Positions 32,890 to 45,891 of a DNA stretch of 64,000 nucleotides are shown here, in pieces; position 1 is the stretch's first letter, and the number at the start of each line of letters is the position of its first letter. The notes below the pieces were generated by a model, which was not told the DNA's origin, made no database searches, and saw only the letters and a list, made by a program, of their open reading frames with translations. The translations under genes were made by a program, and so were the position numbers. The stretch comes from Alisma plantago-aquatica (Eukaryota; Streptophyta; Magnoliopsida; Alismatales; Alismataceae), in the NCBI GenBank assembly GCA_963693085.1, contig OY856409.1:503162303-503226302 (forward strand), in the 5' to 3' direction.

Positions 32890-35345
32890 GTTATCATCTA
32901 TCTAGTTACCACTTTCTATGACATACTTACTCCTGACGAGAGAACATATGTTAGCACCACAACACAGAGTGATTTTATGGGGCACAATGCTATGTGCTCT
33001 AAGGAAATTATCAACAATATGCCAACACTACAAGGTGGGTTGGATTATGATAGGGGATTGACTAGGAACATATCAACTATTGGTACTACCTCATATCTGA
33101 AGTTGTTTGATGCTTTGAATGCCAATATTAATAAAATGGCCACATACATTCACAATATGAAAGAGACAAATGCCTTGGCAAGGAATCACATTGAGACCAC
33201 TATGAACTATGTCTCATGTAGAAAAAGTGGGCATCGAGTTGATAAATTGCATGTATACTCATGAAGCAAACAATTATCAAGGAAAATCTACATAAAATGT
33301 TTCATATGTTAATTATAACAGACTAGAATACCATGGTTTTTCTTATGGTAACACACCTGTAGCAAAAAAATTGTAATCAGTTGAACTAGTCGCCTCATGC
33401 CATAGGAAGATGTCAAGTTGTAGGATGAGGAAATCCTCCAGTGTTCAAGCATAACAACCATAGAATGTTGAACTCGCATGGAAACTACAACGGTCCACAG
33501 ATAGGAAGTTCTACCAAAAAAAAGTCGATCAAAAGCTAAACTCTTTGACTAAATGCCTTGGGAAATGCATGCTAAGAAACAATGATCCTATGACAACCAT
33601 GCATACACAAGTGGGTACTACAACTATACATATTAGAGATTTACAATAGCATAATAGAGTGATTGATAGACAGTTAGCTTCCATAGATGCATCCATCAAG
33701 AACCCAACTTGTCAATTCCCCTTTTGTATGAAACAAAATCCAAGGAATGAAACTGCAAGGATAACAACATTGAGATCTGTACTACTTTGAGTACACCACC
33801 TTCCCCACCAAAACAACCCATAGGAGAAGATGATAGTGAAATAAATACTCATGTATACAAGGTTTTCCTGGCAAAGAAGAAAGTCCAAGGAATGATGGGA
33901 AATTTTCTCAATTAAACTTGTTGTGCACTATTCCACAATACTTTTCCCACACTAATTCATCTAGGCTCAGCTTGAGAAACGGTATACTAAATTTTTGGAT
34001 GTGAATAAAAATTTACATCTTAAAATTACCCTTCTTGATGCCATCGATGAAATGCCAACCTATGCTAAAATCTTGAAATATGATTACCAAGAGGTGAGAC
34101 TAAAACTAAAACTATCGGATTATCCAAGATGGCCACCGCTTTGATTTAGTCCACCATGTCAACTAAGAAGAAAGATCTTGGTTCTTTCCCCATCCCATAT
34201 CTACTAGGGGACACTATGGAAAGACATGGCTTGGATGACCTATGTGAGAGTATTAGTCTTATACTACACTATTTGACAATCAGGCTAGGATTGACTGATA
34301 TAGTTCCATCTAGTGTGAGGATACAACTAGGTGATGACTCTTGTACCAGACCATTTTAAGTCATTGAAGATGTCTAGGCTCGGTTCAAAAATTTCTTTAT
34401 CTCATGTGAAATCATTGTCATGAATGGCACTAAAGACACCATGTGTCCAATGATTTTATAAAGACCTTTCCCTTCAGCCTTGCATTCCTTGATTGAAGTT
34501 CTAGATGGACTAATTACTATTTGAGTAGGGGATGGGCCTATCAACGTCAATGTTGTTGAAAATATGAAAGGATCATCCTCTGTGGAAATGGGATATTTTG
34601 TTAATTGTTATAACTAGTTATCTACTGAGATTAAAGAGAGCCATGCTATAGTAGACCCCCTAATAAGAGCTCTCACCAACCAAACATCATGAGCCACTAA
34701 TCTATATGTAGAAGAAATTTAGCCTTATCCCAAAGTAGTAGAGGAAGAAGAGGCAAATCAACAAGGGACAATTGAAACATCTGAACACAAATTTCTTCAG
34801 AAAGAGCCAAAAGATGCATCAACACCAAAACCCCTCCTTGAGTTGAAAACCCTTCCTCAAGGGATTAAATAAAAATTTCTAAATGATGAAAAGATAAACC
34901 CTATTATTATCAATTTAGAATTCCATCCAACCAATAAGAAAAATTTATTACCAAGCAAGTTAAAAAGAAAGACTCTGGGTTATTGTATTGATGGTATAAA
35001 AGGGATTAGTATGACTGTATGTGGGTGCCCCTTTAATCTTGAAGAGAATGCAAGGCCTCATGTCCAACGACAAAGTAAAATGAATGATAAGATTCATGAA
35101 TTTGTGTACAAGGAATTCATTAAGCAATATGATGTTGACATTATCTATGTCATCAATGATAGTAACTAGGTAATCATAGCTCATGTGTTTCCAAAGAAGG
35201 GAGGAATAGCAGTCGTAAAAAGAAGTTATGGTAAAGAATTGAAAACTCATACTATTACAAGATGACAAATTTGCATCGATGATAATATGATGAATATTGC
35301 CACATAGAAGGATAGTTTCCCCATGCCACTCATCAAAAAGTGATG
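32890..35345 (+). pseudogene. Element C: Athila-like gag-protease-RT relic
   Basis: Plus-strand order: gag 32893-33263 (LVTTFYDILTPDERTYVS, then NYVSCRKSGHRVDKL, a damaged knuckle); gag end about 33950-34090 (KNLHLKITLLDAIDEMPTYA); protease 34156-34440 (DLGSFPIPYLLGDTMERHG, then DDLCESISLIL, where DLGAS has become DLCES); linker with DPLIRALTNQTS; RT start 34845-35345 (LKTLPQGIK, GYCIDGIKGISMTVCG, VFPKKGGIAVVK, KDSFPMPLIKK). Each matches Athila-type elements, with many stops. Its left part is cut by the LTR of element A and its right part ends inside RT. Confidence 0.78.
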
Positions 35346-36864
35346 AATGCATATTCATCCTACTTTTAGTGGAAATTTTGGCCCAGTTTGCACTCTGATC
35401 TCTTAGTTTTAATTAGGAGTAACTTCATTTCATTATATTTAGATTTTATGTAAACTATTTAGAATTTTGATACTTTTCTCAAATCTCATTGTAGATTTGG
35501 AGTTTAATCTATCTATACTAAATGAACCAACATGAAATAGGGGGTCTCGCTGCCCTTTAGAAGATGAGATTCGAGAGAGGGTAGCCTCTCATGAGGTTTG
35601 GGGCAACACCCTGGCCTGAAATAGATTTTAGGCACCTCTAGAAGGAAGATGTATCAACATTCTTTATTTCTAAGGCCATAATTGACACGATGACTGACCT
35701 ACCAATGGACATTCAAATATCATCAATTATCAAGCTGTGGTGATTGACCTTCTATCTACCTACCACTAGGTCTATAATTCTTCATTAAAATTTCAAGAGG
35801 ACTATTGACCTCAACGCTCAAGCATCCCATCAACCTTCAAGGTCGATAACCCAACAGTTCGATGGCTAAAGATTGAGCAACTTAGTCGACCTCTTTTCGA
35901 CAACCTTCCATCTATAAAGCTCCTAGGTTAACAACCATTAGTCAACATCCATTCAATCGACATATGTCGATCAACCTTCAAATTTAGAAGCCTTCAATTG
36001 ACCATTTTCCTATCAAACTCATCCAAGTTACTCTATCACCAAGAAATGAACTCGACCATATATGTGGCACAAATCTTCTACATACACTTGGATATGGAGG
36101 CCTATAAATACCCATAGTACATTCACTAGAGATATCTCTCATATTCCATACAGTCAAGTCATACTTATTTCTCCATAAGATGACAAGGACTTGACCTAGT
36201 GTCATTTTGAGTAATGAACCTCTCTAGTAAGGGTATTTGACCTTCAAATTTCTGGAGTGGTCGACCTAATTATTTTCCTTGGGCCATCAATGTCTCCAGT
36301 AAAAGAGCAATCAACATCTGGAAGTTCAATGATGATCCATCATCAACAACTCTTCAACTATCAACCTCTAGGTGCTCAACCTCTTTGGTTATCGAGCTTT
36401 GCAAGTTAGGGATGATTGACCTCTCGATCAGTTAACCCCTTTGTGGAGTTGCTATCCATAGTCTTCATTGATCTAAAATGATTGACCTACAACCCAGTAG
36501 GTCCATTGACCTCGTACAATAGACCAAACTAACTACTTCCCGCCTTTAGTGATGTCTGAGATTACCTCGTTTGCTTCATCTAGTTGCAAATATCTTGCTA
36601 TGAGGAGCGATTATCCCTTTTACTAGGGTGCATGGACTAGCCCTATTACCTATTTCTTACCATTTCATTCATATTATAATTCGTATTTCATTTAATTCAT
36701 TCCTAACTATTTAATGCATTTTTTGTATTGATCACACATTCTATGTGATTTATTATGATCTAAGGTTTTGAGAACTTCTACATTTAAGATTTTAATATTG
36801 AATAGTTTTGTTATATGCCCTAACCAAAACTCCTTATGTAAGTCTCCTGAATAGTACATAACAT
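35346..36864 (+). repeat. LTR-like sequence with TTGACC/TCGACC motifs and a TATA box
   Basis: No gene. The motifs TTGACCTTC, GTCGACC and CGACATATGTCG recur at 35680-36480, on both sides of a plus-strand TATA box (CTATAAATA, 36102-36110). This resembles the U3/R layout of the other LTRs in the window, but neither boundaries nor a partner copy can be fixed. It is the sequence into which the tandem LTR array inserted (flank AACAT at 36860-36864). Confidence 0.45.
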
Positions 36865-37920
36865 TGTAACATATTGAAATCCAGGGTCTTCCCTGCAATT
36901 TACCCACTTTTGAGCTTTTATTTGCCTTCTAGTCCATTTGGACTTTTTTCATAAATTTCCCATCCTTTTGGATCATTTTTGGACTCTTTGTGCAATTTGA
37001 GCACAATTCAAGATTTAAATTACCTTTTTTCCTCATTTGTATAAATGGAGGGGTGTTTGCACAAATAACCCACTTAAGGTAATAATTAAGGACTAATAAT
37101 GCAAAATGGAGTTTTATGTGAGAATATAATATTAATATTAATTTGGAGCTTTTTGGATAAATATATTAGCAATAATGTGTATTTGAGTTAATGTATGAGA
37201 ATATTAACCTTAATTGTTTCTCTCCTCAAAATATGATTTTAATTCATGAAAATATGTTATTCAATTGAGAAATGATTATTGAAATCTTATTGTGCTTAAT
37301 ATCTCTAAATTTACTCACATGTTTCATAAAAAGAAGTCTTTTCATATAACTCATTCATTTTTAATATATTAATAAACACTTTAATGAGAAATATATTTAT
37401 TAAAGGTTAAATAATGAGTAAAACGAGAATCTAATTGCATAGCATTGTTCTAGACTTTAATATGAGCTTATGGTCCAAATTTGGTGCCTTTTGAACTTCA
37501 TTTGACCCTTCAAATCCATTTTATAAGCTTTTAATAAAGAGTAACTTTAACATTTAATCGATTTAATTTAAATGACTCTGTAACGCTATGATTTGGTCAA
37601 TTCATTTGTCATGCGCCCCCGACCCGATCCAACGGCTCTGACTTAATCTATTTTCTTTATCCACTGGCGCTGACATCATCTTCAACCTCTATCTGTTCGT
37701 GGGTCACTGAGCAGTGGCAACCGCCGTGTACCTCGGACCCGTTCTCACACCCTCCTTCACCATTTATCGTGATTCCTCTCCCTTTGTGTCCATCTCTCCA
37801 CGACGGTTCTGATGAGCCAAAGCTCATTCTGTCTCCTTCACTCTCTACGAAACGCCTAATCGGGGCCTCCTCCTCTTCTCTGTCGTGAGGTTACAGAAGG
37901 GACTAGAGCCCTCCTCACGC

Positions 37921-37930
37921 CTATATAAGG
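37921..37930 (+). promoter_or_regulatory. TATA box of array LTR 1
   Basis: CTATATAAGG, about 1.06 kb from the LTR start. LTRs 2 and 3 carry CTATATAGGG at 43435 and 48843. LTR 4 lost this region by deletion. Confidence 0.65.
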
Positions 37931-39783
37931 CTGTAGAAAGGACCTCCGAGCTGCGAGCTTTCTTCCTCCTCATCGAATTTCACCTCTCCTTGCCTGATAC
38001 TCCCTGACCTACTCGCTTTCATCTCCGAAAAGATCCATGCTACCTCTGACGTGTCCCACTCCCTAAGTTCAATTGCTCGCGTAGTAAGAACCCTAGACTC
38101 CTGTCCATCAATTCCGTTTGATCACCTTACCTCGCGACGCCCCCATGTACTCAGTCCTATAGACCAGGTTTACCTCCACGTCGGTGCTCATTGCCAGGAC
38201 ACCTCATTGGCTCTGTGACCATGGAAACTACCCCCGTGACTCCAGTAGTTCTCAAGGACCGAAGTCCTACCTATATCTCCGGCCTTCCCCAACTAATAGC
38301 CCAGTTTCCAGCCCCGAGCTCCCTCTGCTTCAGGTGAGCGTGGTCGGATACTCAGGACGTCATAGGTGACCAGTGATAGCTCGTTCATTTTGTACTAGAG
38401 CAAGGAAGCCAACGCTGGGCTTAGTTTGCGAAGAACAGTCGCCATTCAACCCTTTTGGCTGGAACCAGGATCGATTAAGCACAGGTCGTGCGCCATGGAT
38501 GTGCAAAGAATCCAGGTAATAGATTTACCCAGATGGACACACTCCTTTAATCAAACAATTTGATTCATAGGAATTGTGTAATTTCATCATCCTCTTTTGT
38601 TTCTCGCCAACAACATTGACACTCATAAATGACCATAATGCCCTCATCGTTTTAATTGATTTATTTTGCAAGCAAGAGTATTTCAGTCTTCTCCATCTTT
38701 GCTCCCTCACCTTTGACCCAGGTCAGCGAGAGTGGACCTGCTGATGCGACCAATTGTGATTGGTCCGCGTCAGCGTGGGCCCGGCCTTAGTGGCCCAATC
38801 ACCCCTTATTTTGCTGATGTGGTTTTACCCTAAATTTTGATTGGCTGAGATGATTTAATTAAAAATAAATCATTTCCATGTCAGAAAAAATCGAATAAAT
38901 AGTCAATGGAAAGGATTTTTAATATTGAATTCAATTTTGTGGTTTTTGAAGCCTGATTCTAAATGATTTTTTGAAGTTTTCTTTGAATGCATTTTAAGTA
39001 TATAAAATGTTCTAAAATACCTAATTAATTTATTTTTAACTCCAAATGAGGAAATAAAATATGTTTTCTTATTCCGGAGAATATGACTAATCTATTAAGT
39101 TAGGTTTTGAACCTTAAATCGTGGTTTTGAAAATAAGTTCCAAAATTAGGGTTTTCATATACTTTATGCCTTAATATATACTAATACATGATAATGTTTG
39201 CAACTAGGAAAATGTGGAATTCGAAACAATATGATTGGTGAAAGTAATGGTAATGAATCAAACAAACGTATGTGCACCCTATTTTGTATGTGAATCATAT
39301 TTATGTATGTGACACCTATTTATGTATGTGGCCCCTACGTGTATGTGAAGCCTATTTTAGTATGCGAATCATATTTATGTGAACATCTCTGATGAATGTG
39401 AAATCTATGTGGAATGTATATGTGCAAATTACTTATTCTTTACTTGGGTCTTTTCCAACCCCACAATCATTATTGTTCTAGCCTTGATATCCTCCTAAAT
39501 GCCTTTATTTGGATCTTTACTTATTTTATGCTTCTAATGCCATTGTGGCTCATTCATTTGAATCATGTGAATCTTGCTACTACATATGTTGTCTCATTTA
39601 CTTGGAAATGCTTAAATCTTTCTATAGCCTATGTGGCTCCTTTATGTGGTTTATTCATGGGTTTTATTCCCAATGCTATGTTGCAATCTTGTTATATTTC
39701 TCAATACTGCCAAGTGACTATTTAAGTATGATGTATTTTAGGCCAGATGACAATGTAGTGTACATGAGTAAAAACCACCCTAA

Positions 39784-39919
39784 GGCACTGAGGTTTTAGT
39801 CCTCCTGTCGGGCTCTGGGGTTTTAGTCCCCCTGCCATTTTATATATTAGGCATTGGGGTTTTAGTCCCCCTACCACTTTATATAGGCACTGGGGTTTTA
39901 GTCCCCCTACCACTGGTGA
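39784..39919 (+). repeat. LTR minisatellite, GGCACTGGGGTTTTAGTCCC type
   Basis: Four units of about 27-39 bp, each containing GGGGTTTTAGTCCCC, which can fold into a short G4/C4 hairpin, and most followed by CTGCCATTTTATATA spacers. Equivalent blocks occur in the other LTRs at 45192-45327, 50600-50735 and 53824-53959. LTRs 1 and 4 share the same variants, and LTRs 2 and 3 share another set. It lies well downstream of the TATA box, in transcribed sequence. Confidence 0.85.
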
Positions 39920-40486
39920 GGTCCGGTAGGTGCCTCACCCTACATTGAGATGACTTTGTGTCTTAATATATTCATGCTATGTGCTTGTTATTGTGGTGAT
40001 TGTTTATGGCAGTTTTCTCTCTCTTATTCATATACTTGCCTCATTTCTTTTGAAATCTCCTATTGTAGAGAATCTTTTATATGCAAATGCTTTAGATTAT
40101 TAATTGTCCTATTTCTTTTGAATAACACATACTTTTATCTTTCTCTTGCTGGATGACCCCAACCATCCAGGCTAGGATCAGAGTGCGCATGGAAGCTTGG
40201 TGAACCTAAGTCTAAGGATAGGATAAGAAGAAAAGGAACATATAGCTTGCATGATCATAGTTGCTTTTATGTATTAAGTTGCTTTGTTTGGAGACAATAT
40301 TGGTTTAGTCTAAGTCTTCCTCTACCTAGATCCTTGTTCTTGTATAAAGATGTACCCCATTTGGGAAAATTTTTGTAATGTACTCTTTATACATTTTGAA
40401 TAAAGTCAAGTTTTATTTCTTCTGCTGCCACACATTTGATGAATTTGTTTATCATGTTTAATAGTAGAGACTTGGTCTTTACAGCA

Positions 40487-40498
40487 TGGTATCACAGC
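40487..40498 (+). promoter_or_regulatory. Primer-binding site, initiator-Met tRNA type
   Basis: TGGTATCACAGC three bases after the LTR end, close to the common plant primer site TGGTATCAGAGC. Internal regions 2 and 3 repeat it at 45895 and 51303 as TGGTATCACAAC. Confidence 0.85.
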
Positions 40499-41112
40499 AT
40501 TAAGGTAGTCGGATTCTTGACTAATTCAAATTGTCTCCTAGATAGAACCCTTATCATATATAGTTCCTTTAGTAAGTTTTTTCACCTTAGAGTTGACCTA
40601 GCATGAAAGTTTGATTTAGGATCATAATTCTTTCATAATTAGAAATAAAATTTGTCAACTTTTTGGTGAATTGTCTATTGAGAAGCTACTAGAGCAAGAA
40701 GTTGAAAGTGATGGTGTCTAGAAAGGGTCAGAGCTTGGGGGCTGGCAAAATTTTCCTCCGTCCCACTAGCTTGGTAACGAAGACTCCTGAGCTCATATGA
40801 CTTGGCCTGGCCTGATCTGATACAGACAGCTCGAAATAGTCTATCTTTGGGCATGTTGCCTAATTTTTGAATACCTTAGGAAAACCATAAGTGATGGTTT
40901 GATCTCTTACACAAACATCATCCTTAAATACCTTATGCTCCTATGTTTAGGTTTTAGTGTACCCTATGTTACACCCTAAAGCTTGGTTAGTAAATCCTTT
41001 TAGTGTTGAGTTTTGTGTACCCTTTTACCCTTAGCTTACTTTGACTTAGTTGACCCTTTTAGGGGTGGAGTGAGGGTAATGGTGTTAGTACCCTATTTGG
41101 TTTTGCAAATCT

Positions 41113-41144
41113 GATTTTGAGGACGAAATCCCTTTTTAGGGGGA
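41113..41144 (+). other. Internal duplicate of the element's 3' end motif
   Basis: GATTTTGAGGACGAAATCCC followed by TTTTTAGGGGGA repeats the terminal block GATTTTGGGGACGAAATCC plus purine tract at 42378-42410. Copies lie at 46521-46552 and 51929-51960 in the other units. It may be a relic of an older element end inside the interior. Confidence 0.75.
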
Positions 41145-42377
41145 TGGAATCCCAATTAAAAAGCAAAATCAAATACCCTTGGAGTTAGAAACCCTATCTA
41201 TGTGGACATATGTACATAATAACTTATGTGAACAAGAATTTACCAAGCACATTATACTTTAACTTGTTTGTTTATACACACGAGAATATGTAGTAAGTCA
41301 TATAGAGATAGTTCGTATGCTTGAACCATAATATAGGCTTGATTCACATAATAGTGAGTTACTTATTACTAATCGTGAATACATATAACGTTGACTATGC
41401 CACCCTAATGGTAAAATGCGCCCTAACGATGCTTTAACATGTAATGATCATGTTGACCTAAACCCTAATATGTAATCATCTAGCTTTGACAACATATACA
41501 TATACATATATCCTTAATGCCTTTCATGATACATTAGTGACATTAGGTGTCATCATCACATAATATACCTTAATGCATATAAATGGATTATAGTCACTAA
41601 ATTATCAGTATATGTAAGGTATATCACCTTGTTCTCTAATGAACACCTCATCATAACTTGATATATGAATCAATTCATTAATATTTAATGTGTTACATCC
41701 TATTCACGAAAATACATATAATGACTCAAACATGATAATGAATAACTGGTTTCACATAAATATTCATAAAATGCCTAATGTGAAGTAAAATATGTATAAT
41801 TTATAATATGAAGTGTAATGGACGAAAATGATTAATGATTTCATTAATATGAGTATGAAAATGTTGTGACAATATGTAACTTAGGTATAAGCCATCTATA
41901 TAAACATTATTTGGAATTATTATAGGCTTAATAACTTGTTGGATAATATTAACTTTTTTCTACAAAATAATTTGTGATAATTCTACATGATAGTTTTAAG
42001 AGGATAATGGAAAATGAATTCATGTTATTAAGGCTTTTGACCTAATATATTAATAAATGTTGAAATGTCTTAGTAAACCCCAATTGTGCTTAAAACCCTT
42101 GATGTGGGTACTACACATGATATAATGTTGAGACATAATTGTTTTGAATAAAATGTGGCTCAAGTGATAGTATAATAAATATGATACCTCTTCATGATGG
42201 AGATTATGCTAATAAGGCAAAAATGTTAATTTGAGTTTGATAAAAGGTTATAGGTTTTGTGGAAACCTTAGTAACACCTGACTTATGTAGATTTTGTGTT
42301 GTACCCTAGATTAAGGGTAATAACCTAGTGTTTAAGGTTGGGAAGTTGCACACCCACCCTCTCTTCCCTCTTGTTGT

Positions 42378-42410
42378 GATTTTGGGGACGAAATCCTCTT
42401 TAAGGGGAGG
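42378..42410 (+). promoter_or_regulatory. Polypurine tract ahead of LTR 2
   Basis: GGGACGAAATCCTC followed by TTTAAGGGGAGG, then TGTGT and the LTR start TGTAACATAC. The same block precedes LTR 3 (47786-47818) and LTR 4 (53194-53226). The GACGAAAT...AAGGGG layout is typical of Del/Tekay chromoviruses. Confidence 0.8.
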
Positions 42411-42415
42411 TGTGT

Positions 42416-45400
42416 TGTAACATACTGAAATCCAGGGTCTTCCCTGCAATTTACCCACTTTTGAGCTTTTCTTTGCCTTCTAGTCCATTTGGACCTTTTT
42501 AATAAATTTCCCATCGTTTTGGATCATTTTTGGACTCTTTGTGCAATTTGAGCACAATTCAAGATTTAAATTACCTTTTTTCCTCATTTGTATAAATGGA
42601 GGGGTGTTTGTACAAATAACCCACTTAAGGTAATAATTAAGGACTAATAATGCAAAATGGAGTTTTATGTGAGAATATAAGTAGATAATATTAATTTGGA
42701 GCTTTTTGTATAAATAACCCACTTAATTGTTTCTCTCTCCTCAAAATATGATTTTAATTCATGAAAATATGTTATTTAATTGAGAAACGATTATTGAAAT
42801 CTTAATGTGCTTAATATCTCGAAATTCACTCACATGTTTCATAAAAAGAAGTCTTTTCATATAACTCATTCATTTTAATATATTAATAAACACTTTAATG
42901 AGCAATATATTTATTAAGGGCCAAATAATGAGTAAAACGAGAATCTAATTGCATAGCATTGTTAAAGACTTTAATATGAGCTTATGGTCCAAATTTGGTG
43001 CCTTTTGGGCTTCATTTGACCCTTCAAATCCATTTTATAAGCTTTTAATAAAGAGTAACTTTAACATTTAATCGATTTCATTTAAATGACTCTGTAACGA
43101 TATGATTTGGTTGATTCATCTGTCACGCGCCCCCGACCCGATCCAATGGTTCTGACTTAATCTATTTTCTTTATCTGATGGCGCTGACACCATCTTCAAC
43201 CTCCGTTTGTTCATGGGTCACTGAGCAGTGGCAACCGCTGTGTACCTCGGACCCATCCTCACACCCTCCTTCACCATTTAGTGTGATTCCTCTCCCTTTG
43301 CGTCCATCTCTCCACGACAGTTCTGACGAGCCAAAGCTCGTTCTATCTCCTTCACTCTCTGTGAAACGCCCAATCGGGGCCTCCTCCTCTTCTCTGTCGT
43401 GAGGTTACAAAAGGGACTAGAACCCTCCTCACGCCTATATAGGGCTGTAGAAAGGACCTCCGAGCTGCGAGCTTTCTTCCTCCTCCTCCAGTTTCACCTC
43501 TCCTTGCCCGATACTCCCTGACCTACTCGCTTTCATCTTCGGCGAGCTCCATGCTACCTCCGACATGTCCCACTCCCTAAGTTCAATTGCTCACGTAGTA
43601 AGAACCCTAGACTCCTGTCCTTCAATTCCGTTTGATCACCTTACATCGCGACGCCCCCAGGTACTCGGTCCTATAGACCAGGTTTACCTCCACGTCGGCG
43701 CTCATTGCCAGGACACCTCGGTGGCTCTGTGATGACGGAAACTACCCCCGCGACTCCAGTAGTTCTCAAGGACCGAAGTGCTACCTATATCTCCGGCCTT
43801 CCCCAACTAATAGCCCAGTTTCCAGCCCCGAGCTCCCTCTACTTCCGGTGAGCGTGGTCGGATACTCAGGACGTCAGAGGTGACCAGTGATAGCTCGTTC
43901 GTTTTGGACTAGAGCAAGGAAGCCAACGCCGGGCTTAGTTTGTGAAGAACAGTCGCCATTCAACCCTTTTGGCTGGAACCTGGATCGACCAAGCATAGGT
44001 CGTGCGCCATGGATGTGCAAAGAATCTAGGTAATAGATTTACCCAGATGGACACACTCCTTTAATCAAACAATTTGATTCGTAGGGGGAATTGTGTAATT
44101 TCATCATCCTCTTTTGTTTCTCACCAACAACATTGACACTCATAAATGACCATAATGCCCTCGTCGTTTTAATTGATTTATTTTGCAAGCAAGGGTATTT
44201 CAGTCTTCTCCATCTTTGCTCCCTCGCCTTTGACCCAGGTCAGCGAGAGTTGACCTGCTGATGTGGCCAATTGTGATTGGTCCCCGTCAGCGTGGGCCCG
44301 GCCTCAATGGCCCAATCGCCCCTTATTTTGGTGATGTGGTTTTTCCCTGAATTCTGATTGGCTGAGATGATTTAATTCATAATAAATCATTCCCATGTCA
44401 GAAAAATTCGAATAAATAGTCAATGGAAAGGATTTTTAATATAGAATTCGATTTTGTGGTTATTGAAGCCTGATTCTAAATGATTTTTCGAAGTTTGCTT
44501 AGAATGCCTCTTTAAGTATATAAAATGTTCTAAAATACCTAATTAATTCATTTTAACTCCAAATGAGGAAATAAAATATGTTTTCTTATTCAGGAGAATA
44601 TGACTAATCTATTAAGCTAGGTGTTGAACCTTAAAATGTGGTTTTGAAAATAAGTTCCAAAATTAGGGTTTTTCATATACTTTATGCCTTAATATATACT
44701 AATATATGATAATGTTTGCAACTAGGATAATGTGGAATTGGAAACAATATGTGAAGCCTATTTTAGTATGTGAATCATATTTATGTGAACATCTCTGATG
44801 AATGTGAAATCTATGTGGAATGTATGTGTGCAAATTACCTATTCTTCAGTTGGGTCTTTTCCAACCCCACAATCATTATTGTTCTAGCCTTGATATCCTC
44901 CTAAATGCCTTTATTTGGATCTTTACTTATTTTATGCTTCTAATGCCATTGTGGCTCATTCATTTGAATCATGTGAATCTTGCTACTACATATGTTGTCT
45001 CATTTAATTGGAAATGCTTAAATCTTACTATAACCTATGTTGGATCCTTTATGTGGTTTATTCATGGGTTTTATTCCCAATGCTATGTTGCAATCTTGTT
45101 ATATTTCTCAATACTGCCAAGTGACTATTTAAGCATGATGTATTTTAGGCCAAATGACAATTTAGTGTACATGAGTAAAAACCACCCATAGGGCACTAAG
45201 GTTTTAGTCCTCCTACCGGGCACTGGGGTTTTAGTCCCCCTGCCATTTTATATATTAGGCACTGGGGTTATAGTCCCCCTGCCACTTTATATAGGCACTG
45301 GGGTTTTAGTCCCCCAGCCACTGGTGAGGTCCGGTAGGTGCCTCACCCTACATTGAGATGACTTTGTGTCTTAATATATTCATGCTATGTGATTGTTATT

Positions 45401-45891
45401 GTGGTGATTGTTTATGGCAGTTTTCTCTCTCTTATTCATATACTTGCCTCATTTCTTTTGAAATCTCCTATTATAGAGAATCTTTTATATTCAAATGCTT
45501 TAGATTATTAATTGTCCTATTACTTTTGAATAACACATACTTTTATCTTTCTCTTATTGGATGACCCCAACCATCCAGGCTAGGATCAGAGTGCGCATGG
45601 AAGCTTGGTGAACCTAAGGCTAAGGATAGGACAAGAAGAAAAGGAACATATAGCTTGCATGATCATAGTTGCTTTTATGTATTAAGTTGCTTTGTTTGGA
45701 GACAATATTGGTTTAGTCTAAGTCTTCCTCTACCTAGATCCTTGTTCTTGTATAAAGATGTACCCCATTTGGGAAAATTTTTGTAATGTACTCTTTATAC
45801 ATTTTGAATAAAGTCAAGTTTTATTTCTTCTGCTGCCACACATTTGATGAATTTGTTTATCATGTTTAATAGTAGAGACTTGGTCTTTACA
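42416..45891 (+). repeat. Array LTR 2 (3476 bp, inner subtype)
   Basis: Same length as LTR 3 and different from it at about 13 positions by eye (about 0.4%). Both lack the extra repeats of LTR 1. A 74-codon frame upstream of the TATA box (43178-43402) is present in LTR 3 too, but it resembles nothing and is probably chance. Confidence 0.9.

Larger units (their letters stand above)
36865..40483 (+). repeat. Array LTR 1 (3619 bp, mosaic subtype)
   Basis: Longest LTR copy. Its first about 3.35 kb differ from LTRs 2 and 3 by scattered substitutions and indels, including about 130 bp of extra TATGTGAATC-type repeats at 39230-39360. From about 40220 to the end it is identical or nearly so to LTRs 2 and 3 but not to LTR 4. 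The TATA box is CTATATAAGG at 37921, in a G/C-rich stretch (37610-38520). A poly(A) signal, AATAAA, is at 40399. No LTR ORF looks real. Confidence 0.9.
40484..42415 (+). other. Array internal region 1, non-coding
   Basis: 1932 bp with no frame above about 60 codons that resembles a protein. A primer site opens it and a purine tract closes it. It differs from internal regions 2 and 3 at only about three positions each by eye. Inside, at 41113-41144, lies a second GACGAAATCC-plus-purine-tract block. Confidence 0.85.

Noticed and set aside
37610..38520. Host gene or CpG-island promoter in the G/C-rich stretch of LTR 1
   Set aside because: The same stretch occurs in LTRs 2 and 3 at the same LTR position and has no coding potential; it is the LTR core promoter and leader.
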